A stretch of 8,512 bases of DNA from Oscillospiraceae bacterium (GTDB taxonomy: Bacteria; Bacillota; Clostridia; Oscillospirales; Ruminococcaceae), in NCBI GenBank assembly GCA_017472375.1, contig JAFUQL010000030.1, positions 1 to 8,512 on the forward strand, read 5' to 3'. The notes under the pieces were generated by a model. It saw only the letters and a list, made by a program, of their open reading frames with translations. It did no database searches and was not told the DNA's origin. Position numbers and translations under genes: made by a program. The stretch's first letter is position 1; the number at the start of each line of letters is the position of its first letter. Shown here piece after piece: positions 1 to 4,703 of the stretch.

Positions 1-53
1 CGTGCCGACGATAGTTGACTGGAGACGGTCCGCGAAAATAGGTAGGTGCCGGC
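1..53 (+). rRNA. rrf: 5S ribosomal RNA, 3' part (5' end outside window)
   Basis: The first 53 bases match the 3' half of bacterial 5S rRNA: GCCGACGATAGT at 4-15, the helix IV hairpin around 16-32, the loop E strand GCGAAAATAGG at 32-42, and the 3' strand of helix I, GGTGCCGGC, at 45-53. The family pattern (GCCGAUGGUAGU ... GCGAGAGUAGG ... UGCC) is aligned from memory. The 5' strand of helix I lies upstream of the window. A T-rich tract (54-64) follows directly, and a tRNA gene begins at 65. This is the usual end of an rRNA operon in Firmicutes, possibly co-transcribed into the tRNA. Confidence 0.85.
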
Positions 54-64
54 TTTTTCTTTTT

Positions 65-140
65 GCACCATTAGCTCAGTTGGTAGAGCAACTGACTCTT
101 AATCAGTGGGTCCTGGGTTCGAGTCCCCGATGGTGCACCA
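65..140 (+). tRNA. tRNA-Lys (anticodon CTT)
   Basis: A complete cloverleaf with encoded CCA. Acceptor GCACCAT (65-71) pairs with ATGGTGC (130-136), followed by discriminator A137 and CCA 138-140. The D-arm is GCTC/GAGC. The anticodon stem ACTGA (91-95) pairs with TCAGT (103-107) around loop CTCTTAA, placing anticodon CTT at 98-100, which reads lysine AAG codons. The T-loop is TTCGAGT within CTGGG/CCCCG, where one position is not Watson-Crick. It sits 11 nt after the 5S rRNA and just before a strong terminator, so it is probably the last gene of the rRNA operon transcript. I see no promoter of its own. Confidence 0.95.
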
Positions 141-143
141 CGC

Positions 144-182
144 AAAACACCCGAATGCAGCAGCATTCGGGTGTTTTCTTTT
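144..182 (+). terminator. Intrinsic terminator after tRNA-Lys / rRNA operon
   Basis: A perfect 15-bp inverted repeat (144-158 with 163-177, AAAACACCCGAATGC and its complement) closes on a 4-nt AGCA loop. It is followed by a T-rich tract (174-182 with one C). It starts 4 nt after the tRNA CCA end. The A-tract on the 5' side could also let it work on the opposite strand, but no minus-strand gene needs it. Confidence 0.9.
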
Positions 183-210
183 TGCGCTGGGGCCCTTCCT
201 GTGCTATAGT
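182..210 (+). promoter_or_regulatory. Predicted sigma-A promoter of the PHP gene
   Basis: A TTGCGC -35 box (182-187), a 17-bp spacer and a TATAGT -10 box (205-210), with an extended-10 TG at 202-203. It lies immediately behind the rRNA operon terminator, giving a leader of about 70 nt before the ATG at 287. Confidence 0.6.
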
Positions 211-286
211 AGGGTCAGAAACTGAGATCAAATCGCCGCAGGCGAATTTGTATATGGATGGACCATTCTTATTAAGGAGCGCATCA

Positions 287-1147
287 ATGAAGCAAACCAT
301 CGATCTGCACCTGCACACCCGTGCATCGGACGGCACCGACACACCCCTTGAGTTGCCTGAGAAACTGCGGGAGTGCGGCATCACCACCTTTGCAGTCTGC
401 GACCACGATACCATCGACGGCGCCATGGAGATCGAGCAGTACGCCGACCTCACCGGTCTGCAGTTTGTGCGCGGGGTGGAGTTCTCCTGCCGGTGCGAGG
501 GCAAGAAGTGCCATATCCTGGGATACGGCTATGACCCGGAGATTCCGGCCTTTCAGGCGGTGCTGGAACACGGGCGACGGCTGCGGCTGCATAAGCAGGA
601 ACAGCGGCTGCGCTATCTGCAGGAAGAACATGGGATATATTTTACCGAGGCGGAGCTGGACTGGCTGAACAGCCTGAACAGCGTGGGCAAACCCCATCTG
701 GGCAAATTGCTTCTGGATCGGGGGCTGGGTGATAGCCTGACCGAGGTCATTCAGAACTACATCAACGGCTGTCCCTCGCTGGATGACCGCATCCCTGCCG
801 CCGAGGCCATCGACGGCATCCTGCAGGCGGGCGGCATTCCGGTGTGGGCCCACCCGCTGGGCGGCGAAGGTGAGCGCCGCCTGCCCCCGGATGAGTTCCG
901 TGCCCGACTGACCCTTCTGCGGGCGGCGGGCATCCGCGGGCTGGAGTGCTGCTACTCCCGCTATGGGCGGGAGGAGATGGAGCTTCTGCTGGGCGCCGCG
1001 CAGGCCTGCGGGCTGCTGGTCAGCGGCGGCAGCGATTACCACGGCGCCAACAAAGACATCCCGCTGGGCACTTTAAATGCCATAGGTGAGCCGGTGGGCG
1101 AGGAGACCCTGACCCTGCTGGACGAACTAAAAAACGTGACAAACTGA
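287..1147 (+). CDS. PHP-domain metal-dependent phosphoesterase, TrpH/YciV (RNase AM)-like
   Basis: This 286-aa protein belongs to the PHP superfamily of trinuclear-metal phosphoesterases. The motifs are all present and ordered: DLHLHTRASDG (6-16; H8, H10, D15), CDHDT (38-42), GVEFS (63-67; E65), HILGYG (76-81), KPHLGK (135-140; H137), AHP (188-190) and GGSDYHG (247-253; D250, H252). A variable insert at about 90-180 and the full length match the TrpH/YciV branch. Characterised relatives hydrolyse 3',5'-bisphosphonucleotides such as pAp or act as a 5'-to-3' RNA exonuclease (E. coli RNase AM). Which activity applies here is inference. The ATG at 287 is chosen because AAGGAG (274-279) lies 7 nt upstream and the PHP domain starts at once. 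The open frame upstream runs through the tRNA and terminator, so it is not coding. The gene is monocistronic, with its own promoter and terminator. Confidence 0.9.
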   Translation: MKQTIDLHLHTRASDGTDTPLELPEKLRECGITTFAVCDHDTIDGAMEIEQYADLTGLQFVRGVEFSCRCEGKKCHILGYGYDPEIPAFQAVLEHGRRLRLHKQEQRLRYLQEEHGIYFTEAELDWLNSLNSVGKPHLGKLLLDRGLGDSLTEVIQNYINGCPSLDDRIPAAEAIDGILQAGGIPVWAHPLGGEGERRLPPDEFRARLTLLRAAGIRGLECCYSRYGREEMELLLGAAQACGLLVSGGSDYHGANKDIPLGTLNAIGEPVGEETLTLLDELKNVTN

Positions 1148-1150
1148 AAT

Positions 1151-1194
1151 AAAAAAGCTCCGGCTTGTACACTGTGTACAGCCGGAGCTTTTTT
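1151..1194. terminator. Bidirectional terminator between convergent PHP and GntR genes
   Basis: A long hairpin: AAAAAAGCTCCGGC (1151-1164) pairs with GCCGGAGCTTTTTT (1181-1194). Inside it TGTACA (1166-1171) pairs with TGTACA (1175-1180) around a CTG loop, and T1165 is bulged. T-tracts are available on both strands. It begins 3 nt after the PHP stop and ends 14 nt before the stop of the minus-strand GntR gene, so it can end both transcripts. Confidence 0.9.
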
Positions 1195-1208
1195 GCCTGA
1201 GCCAGAGC

Positions 1209-1892
1209 TCACTTTTTAAAGTAGTCGGGGTACTGTTCCTTCAGTGCCTGTACATCGATGGCATACCGGCCCAGATGTGTTTCCATCAGCCGGCGGGCGC
1301 GTTCCGGGTTCCGATTCACGATGGCATCCAGCAGAGCCTCATGGTCCCGCACGATCTGAGGATCCTTTACGGTGCTCAGCGCCAGGCTGCGCACGCGCTC
1401 GAAATGGATGGACAGGTTGGCCACCTGCTGGCAGGTCTGGGGCTTGTTGGCGGCTCCGAACAGCAGCTCGTGGAACTGGTCGTCCAGCGACATGAGCATC
1501 TCCGGATAGGGGGTCTCGGCCTGAATGTAGAAGTTCTGCAGGCGAACGTTTTCCTGCAGGCGGCTGAGCCACTCCGGGGTCAGGGTGGTGCAGGCCAGCT
1601 CGGCCACGGCGCACTCCATCACACGCCGCATGAAGCGGGCTTCCTCCACCAGCGCGGGGTCGATGAGGGCCACGCTGCTGCCTCGCTGCGGATAGATCTC
1701 CACGATCCGTACCTTGTTCAGTTCAATGAGCGCCTCGCGCACCGGTGTGCGGGAGAGCCCCAGTGCGGCTGCCAGCTCGTTTTCGCTGACCATGCTGCCG
1801 GGAGCAAGCTCCAGCCGAATGATGTTTTCCTTGATGGTGCGCAATGCGTAATCGCGCCCGGTCTCCCGGGGCAACCGATCGGTCAAATACAT
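1209..1892 (-). CDS. GntR-family transcriptional regulator, FadR/FCD subfamily
   Basis: This 227-aa regulator has a winged-helix DNA-binding domain at about 10-77, with recognition region SENELAAALGLSRTPVREAL (36-55). It is followed by an all-helical FCD ligand-binding domain (about 85-220). The FCD metal/ligand site appears intact: DDQFH (137-141; D138, H141), DHEALL (H184) and ETHLGRY (H206). FCD proteins usually bind organic acids and repress adjacent catabolic genes. The gene diverges from a KDPG aldolase, so a sugar acid or its degradation product is the likely effector (inference; UxuR/ExuR and KdgR-like roles are known in this subfamily). I take ATG at 1892: AGGAGG (1903-1908) precedes it by 10 nt. 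The longer frame, back to 1952, would code through that ribosome binding site and the -10 box. Autoregulation is plausible because a putative operator adjoins its -35. Confidence 0.9.
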   Translation of the reverse strand: MYLTDRLPRETGRDYALRTIKENIIRLELAPGSMVSENELAAALGLSRTPVREALIELNKVRIVEIYPQRGSSVALIDPALVEEARFMRRVMECAVAELACTTLTPEWLSRLQENVRLQNFYIQAETPYPEMLMSLDDQFHELLFGAANKPQTCQQVANLSIHFERVRSLALSTVKDPQIVRDHEALLDAIVNRNPERARRLMETHLGRYAIDVQALKEQYPDYFKK

Positions 1893-1923
1893 AGCTTCTA
1901 TGCCTCCTGATATCACAGTTATT

Positions 1924-1952
1924 AGCATACAGTCCGAAGACGATTCAGTCAA
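1924..1952 (-). promoter_or_regulatory. Predicted sigma-A promoter of the GntR gene
   Basis: On the minus strand, TTGACT (1952-1947), a 17-bp spacer and TATGCT (1929-1924). It lies about 32 nt upstream of the chosen ATG, which supports the 1892 start over the longer frame. Confidence 0.7.
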
Positions 1953-1955
1953 GAA

Positions 1956-1967
1956 CTAGTATGGAAG
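1956..1967. promoter_or_regulatory. Candidate GntR operator half-site next to regulator promoter
   Basis: CTAGTATGGAAG here matches CTAGTATACAAG at 2189-2200 in 10 of 12 positions. The second copy lies inside the aldolase promoter. This copy sits 3 bp upstream of the regulator's -35 box and is less symmetric, so binding may be weaker. Assignment to this regulator is inference. Confidence 0.35.
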
Positions 1968-2180
1968 AATGCAACAAAAATGAAGCAAAGTTATTTTAAT
2001 ATGCACAAATGTACCGCATTGTACGCGAATACGCTGTGCGGACAAGCGGTATGGAGGTATGAAAAGCAAGAAAGGCGGGTCTGCGGCACATGGGAACATG
2101 ACCGCAGGCGCATCTGGCGGTTTCGTGCGAAGTGCATAAAATGCACGCGAACTTTTTGGCAGAGATTTTTGGAAAAATTT
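1968..2180. other. AT-richer intergenic region with inverted repeats, no gene seen
   Basis: The stretch between the divergent GntR and aldolase genes is clearly less GC-rich than its surroundings. It holds GTGCAT-AAA-ATGCAC (2132-2146), an inverted repeat nested inside a looser pair of TTCGTGC-type arms, and ATTTTT-GG-AAAAAT (2165-2178). The latter is an A/T-rich element directly upstream of the aldolase -35, possibly acting like an UP element. Short frames here lack a well-spaced ribosome binding site. I see no RNA gene. Confidence 0.4.
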
Positions 2181-2200
2181 CTTGTGTTCTAGTATACAAG
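2181..2200. promoter_or_regulatory. Candidate GntR operator overlapping aldolase promoter
   Basis: CTTGTGTTCTAGTATACAAG is a 20-bp palindrome matching at 8 of 10 half-site positions. Its inner part, CTAGTATACAAG, matches at 5 of 6. It contains GTATAC, compatible with the GT..AC core of FadR-subfamily operators. It runs from the -35 box through the spacer, ending 3 bp before the -10, so a bound repressor should block RNA polymerase. The link to the divergent GntR protein is inferred from position and symmetry. Confidence 0.55.
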
Positions 2201-2209
2201 TGCTATAAT
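2181..2209 (+). promoter_or_regulatory. Predicted sigma-A promoter of the KDPG aldolase
   Basis: A consensus TATAAT -10 (2204-2209) with extended-10 TG at 2201-2202, and a weaker -35 (CTTGTG 2181-2186 with 17-bp spacing, or TTGTGT 2182-2187 with 16-bp spacing). The leader to the ATG at 2320 is about 105 nt. A poor -35 plus a perfect -10 covered by a palindrome is typical of a repressed, inducible promoter. Confidence 0.75.
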
Positions 2210-2227
2210 AGAAAATGGAAAGAGTCG

Positions 2228-2313
2228 GGTACATCTCAGCCATATGGGGAAGTGTACCGGCCAAGCGAATGAAAGAAGCTGCCGGCAGGCAGGGGGGTCA
2301 GCCCCGGAAGGAG
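2228..2313 (+). other. Structured 5' leader and ribosome binding site of the aldolase gene
   Basis: The leader contains GGTACA (2228-2233) pairing with TGTACC (2253-2258). It also contains a small GGGG-TCAG-CCCC hairpin (2294-2305) ending 2 nt before the AAGGAG ribosome binding site (2308-2313), which is 6 nt from the ATG. I do not recognise a riboswitch class. The hairpin is too small to sequester the site firmly. Confidence 0.35.
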
Positions 2314-2319
2314 TACACC

Positions 2320-3267
2320 ATGAACGAGATCATCCAGAGAATCTACGAGATCGGCATTGTGCCGGTCATTGCCATCGACGACGCCGACAAGGCTGTGCCT
2401 CTGGCCCGTGCGCTGGTGCGGGGCGGCCTGCCTGCCGCTGAGGTCACCTTCCGCACTGCCGCCGCCGAGGAAGCCATCCGCCGCATTGTGGCCGAGGTGC
2501 CCGAGATGCTGGTGGGCGCCGGCACCGTGCTGACCAAAGAGCAGGCCGACCGCGCCATTGCCGCCGGCGTGAAGTTCATCGTCAGCCCCGGCTTCAACCC
2601 TGAGATCACCCGCTATGTGATCGACAAGGGCATGCTGATGATGCCCGGCACCGCCACCCCCGGTGAGATGGAGCAGGCCATGAGCATGGGTCTGGACGTG
2701 GTGAAGTTCTTCCCCGCCGAGCAGAACGGCGGTGTGGCCAAGCTGAAGGCGGTGGCCGCCCCCTACGCCGGCCTGCGCTGGATGCCCACCGGCGGCGTGA
2801 ACGCCAAGAACCTGATGGACTACCTGAGCTTTGACCGCATCATCGCCTGCGGCGGCACCTGGATGGTCAAGAAGGATCTGATCGACAACGAGCAGTGGGA
2901 TGAGATCGAGGCGCTGACCCGTCAGGCCGTGCAGACCATGCTGGGCTTTGAGCTGATGCATGTGGGCATCAACACCGACAACGCCGAGGAGGCCGAGAAG
3001 GCCGTGAAGATGTTCCAGGCCATGTTTGGCTTTGAGTCCAAGGAAGGCAACTCCAGCCACTTCCTGAACAGCCGTCACATCGAGGTGATGAAGAAGCCCT
3101 ACTTCGGCAAGAATGGCCATCTGGCCATTGGTACCAACACCCTGCCCCGCGCCATCGCCTACTTCGAGTCCCGCGGCTTCAAGTTCCGTGAGGGCACCAT
3201 CACCGCCAAGGCGGCCTACTTTGAGGACGAGATCGCCGGCTTTGCCATCCATCTGCTGCAGAAGTAA
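2320..3267 (+). CDS. eda: KDPG/KHG aldolase (Eda) fused to a C-terminal VOC domain
   Basis: The protein has 315 aa, about 100 more than a normal Eda. Residues 1-208 are a class I aldolase TIM barrel that splits 2-keto-3-deoxy-6-phosphogluconate into pyruvate and glyceraldehyde-3-phosphate (Entner-Doudoroff and hexuronate pathways). Visible catalytic residues are E41 and R45 in EVTFRT, the Schiff-base lysine K129 in VVKFFPAE, and PTGGV (156-160). All are offset by four from E. coli Eda (E45, R49, K133). Residues 209-315 look like one vicinal-oxygen-chelate module pair: MHVGINTD (H214), IEVM (E255), GHLAIG (H267) and AIHLLQ (H311). The last carries His where glyoxalase I has Glu. The role of this tail is unknown. 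The gene is monocistronic, divergent from the GntR regulator and closed by a terminator. It is rich in GCC, ATC, ACC and AAG codons, which suggests high expression. No kdgK or other ketogluconate gene adjoins. Confidence 0.92.
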   Translation: MNEIIQRIYEIGIVPVIAIDDADKAVPLARALVRGGLPAAEVTFRTAAAEEAIRRIVAEVPEMLVGAGTVLTKEQADRAIAAGVKFIVSPGFNPEITRYVIDKGMLMMPGTATPGEMEQAMSMGLDVVKFFPAEQNGGVAKLKAVAAPYAGLRWMPTGGVNAKNLMDYLSFDRIIACGGTWMVKKDLIDNEQWDEIEALTRQAVQTMLGFELMHVGINTDNAEEAEKAVKMFQAMFGFESKEGNSSHFLNSRHIEVMKKPYFGKNGHLAIGTNTLPRAIAYFESRGFKFREGTITAKAAYFEDEIAGFAIHLLQK

Positions 3268-3290
3268 GCAGACCAAGCGCCATTTCCGTA

Positions 3291-3321
3291 GCGGGAGGGC
3301 CTGTTTCCACGGCCTGCCCGC
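3291..3321 (+). other. GC-rich hairpin in aldolase 3' UTR
   Basis: GCGGG (3291-3295) pairs with CCCGC (3317-3321) and GGCC (3298-3301) with GGCC (3311-3314), with a 2x2 internal loop and a 9-nt apex. No T-tract follows, so it is not itself an intrinsic terminator. It may protect the transcript 3' end. The true terminator lies 33 nt further on. Confidence 0.35.
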
Positions 3322-3353
3322 CCGATGCATCCGCCCGTCCCCACCCAGGACGG

Positions 3354-3395
3354 AAAAATCACCGCACCCTCTGCGCGAGGATGCGGTGATTTTTT
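3354..3395. terminator. Bidirectional terminator between aldolase and the ruvX operon
   Basis: AAAAATCACCGCA (3354-3366) pairs with TGCGGTGATTTTT (3382-3394), continued by CCTC/GAGG across one C·A mismatch with a 5-nt loop. T-tracts occur on both strands (TTTTTTGTTTT on plus, TTTTT on minus). It ends the plus-strand aldolase transcript. It is also the first clear terminator met by the minus-strand ruvX-DUF1836-DIP1984 transcript, 228 nt beyond its last stop codon. Confidence 0.88.
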
Positions 3396-3397
3396 GT

Positions 3398-3512
3398 TTT
3401 GCAGATCGTATCAACAAGGGAGCCGGATCCCCCGTGCCCACCCTCGCCGCTGGCCAATGCTTGGTAATGCGGGATGCGCGGTAAAGCGTGCGGTCGTACC
3501 ATGTCGGGGCAT
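3398..3512. other. Non-coding interval, nothing recognised
   Basis: Between the bidirectional terminator and the tRNA-like element I find only short symmetries such as CCAA-TGC-TTGG near 3452-3462. No frame here has a ribosome binding site. On the minus strand it would form the distal 3' UTR of the ruvX operon. Confidence 0.3.
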
Positions 3513-3513
3513 A

Positions 3514-3603
3514 TGAGTGAAAGCCGGGATTCGAACCCGCGTGCGCCCTTGCACGTACCACCCTACGTGGACTCATTCTCAGCCACAGAGATCGCATTCG
3601 CTC
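3514..3603 (-). ncRNA. tRNA-like cloverleaf element (degenerate class II tRNA or tRNA mimic)
   Basis: Read on the minus strand from 3603, the arms nest in tRNA order. The acceptor GAGCGAATGC (3603-3594) pairs with GCTTTCACTC (3524-3515), 10 bp with two mismatches. U8 and G9 follow the first seven bases. The D-type arm is TCTC/GAGA (3591-3588/3580-3577) with loop TGTGGCT. A 4-bp arm CCAC/GTGG occupies the anticodon position. The long variable arm is CGTGC/GCACG (3555-3551/3544-3540). A canonical T-arm CGGG-TTCGAAT-CCCG lies at 3539-3525. The discriminator would be A (3514). The total is about 90 nt, as in Ser, Leu or Sec tRNAs. The anticodon loop lacks U33 and any clear anticodon, the stem is one pair short, and CCA is absent. 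It is therefore unlikely to be a working tRNA. It lies 19 nt after the DIP1984 stop with no terminator between. Confidence 0.45.
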
Positions 3604-3622
3604 CGGCGGCTACCGGTCCGGC

Positions 3623-4075
3623 TCACAGCAGCTCGGTGGACCAGTTCACGGCCTGGATGCGGTTATCCAACCGGCGCAGCATGCCGGACAGGTCATCCGT
3701 TTGCTTCTGCAGTGCCTTCACGTTCATGGTGCTGAGGATGCGGATCTCGGTGCCGCGGGCGCGGCGGACGGTCTGGCTGGCCTCATGGGTGAAGCTGCGC
3801 AGAGCATCCAGCCGCAGGTTCAGGCAGTCGCGGCGGGCCAGCAGATCGGTCAGGCTTTCCCCATCGCTCAGGGTAGCGCAGTTGGTGTGGTTGATGCGCG
3901 CCATCAGGGTCTCCAGGCGAGAGGTACAGCGCTCCAGCTCCACCAGCAGCTCGGCAGGGTCCTCCGCAGGGGATTCCCCCTCCTGCACCAGTGCATTGGC
4001 GCACAGGCGGGCACTCAGCTGTGCGATCTGGCGGTTCAGCGCGGCGCGCTCCTGCAGGGCTTCGGCCAGTTTCAT
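3623..4075 (-). CDS. DIP1984 family protein (uncharacterised)
   Basis: This 150-aa protein fits the DIP1984 family at full length, judging by remembered family motifs: N-terminal MKLAEALQERAALNRQI, QEGESPAEDP (31-40), RINHTN (60-65), and C-terminal LDNRIQAVNWSTEL (136-149). It is predicted to be almost wholly helical and charged, with heptad-like stretches at 1-30 and 40-62. There is no signal peptide or membrane segment, so it should be cytosolic. The biochemical function of the family is not known to me. The ATG at 4075 follows AAGGAGG at a normal distance. It is the last gene of the ruvX-DUF1836-DIP1984 operon, 24 nt after the DUF1836 stop, and is followed on the same strand by the tRNA-like element. 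Confidence 0.85.
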   Translation of the reverse strand: MKLAEALQERAALNRQIAQLSARLCANALVQEGESPAEDPAELLVELERCTSRLETLMARINHTNCATLSDGESLTDLLARRDCLNLRLDALRSFTHEASQTVRRARGTEIRILSTMNVKALQKQTDDLSGMLRRLDNRIQAVNWSTELL

Positions 4076-4099
4076 GGGCAGCTCCTCCTTTGTCTGGGG

Positions 4100-4672
4100 T
4101 CACTTTTTGGCGGTGTCACGATGGGCGGATTCGGATTGGCGAGTCATCTGCTCGAACTGGATGCGCTTCTGCACATAGACCTTGCAGGCGTAGGACTGGG
4201 CCACGCGGCGCACCAGACGAGTCACGTCGTTGGGGGAGCGGGCGGTGTCCAGCACGGGGAGGCGCTCATCCGAGAAGGCCGCCCGCAAGGCGTTCTCGAT
4301 CTCGGTGCAGAAGTAGTTGTAAGCCATGGGCAGAGGGTATTTTTGCAGTCCGATGTGGATGAGCGCATACAGCTCGGGGATGCTGAGTACCTGCTTCATG
4401 GCGCAGATCACCAGCAGATAGGCCTGCTGTGTGCGGCCGTACTTTTTGTTTACCGGGCGGGCGACCACCTTCATCTTCACATAGTTGTTCACCATGGCCT
4501 TGGTCAGAAGGGGATCGTCGTCGGTGGGGTCGGTGAGGGGGGTGTAGACGGCGTTGATGTAGTTGGTGAGCTGGTCCATGTACAGCTCGATGGCGGGCAG
4601 CTCCTCCCACCGGGGACAGTGAAAGGAAAGCACGTCCCGCACCAGCGGGGACTGCTCAAAGGTGATGGACAT
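4100..4672 (-). CDS. DUF1836 domain-containing protein
   Basis: This 190-aa cytosolic protein matches the DUF1836 family. RWEELPAIELYMDQL (21-35) is followed by LTKAMVNNYVKMKVV (56-70), RPVNKKYGRTQQAYLL (72-87) and MKQVLSIPELYALI (92-105). The order of helix, basic turn and KKYGR segment resembles a MerR-type DNA-binding helix-turn-helix. A regulatory role is therefore possible, but this is inference and I know of no proven function. The C-terminal third (110-190) is helical and ends in a polar tail. The ATG at 4672 follows AAAGGAGG (minus strand of 4680-4687). It sits 31 nt after ruvX and 24 nt before the DIP1984 gene, in one predicted transcript. Confidence 0.85.
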   Translation of the reverse strand: MSITFEQSPLVRDVLSFHCPRWEELPAIELYMDQLTNYINAVYTPLTDPTDDDPLLTKAMVNNYVKMKVVARPVNKKYGRTQQAYLLVICAMKQVLSIPELYALIHIGLQKYPLPMAYNYFCTEIENALRAAFSDERLPVLDTARSPNDVTRLVRRVAQSYACKVYVQKRIQFEQMTRQSESAHRDTAKK

Positions 4673-4703
4673 TTCGCTTCCTCCTTTCGGGAACGGTCGG
4701 GGG

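Noticed and set aside
2..286. Upstream in-frame extension of the PHP protein to the start of the window
   Set aside because: It would run through the 5S rRNA tail, the tRNA, a terminator and the gene's own promoter. The ribosome binding site and PHP motif fit only the ATG at 287.
1893..1952. Longer GntR start at 1952 or 1928
   Set aside because: The extra codons cover the AGGAGG site and the -10 box of the predicted promoter. The 1892 ATG has correct spacing and matches the usual N-terminus of the family.
2059..2139. 26-codon ORF beginning at ATG 2059 after GGAGG
   Set aside because: The purine-rich site is only about 2 nt from the ATG. The peptide is low in information and there is no promoter. 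It is best treated as chance.
2236..3597. Long minus-strand frame of 453 codons antisense to the aldolase
   Set aside because: It mirrors the strong codon bias of the aldolase gene. Its His/Gly/Leu-rich, repeat-like translation and lack of a ribosome binding site mark it as a shadow.
3514..3603. Functional selenocysteine tRNA
   Set aside because: The length and extended acceptor fit loosely, but there is no TCA anticodon, no U33, no GCCA end, and no selA/selB nearby. It is kept only as a tRNA-like element.
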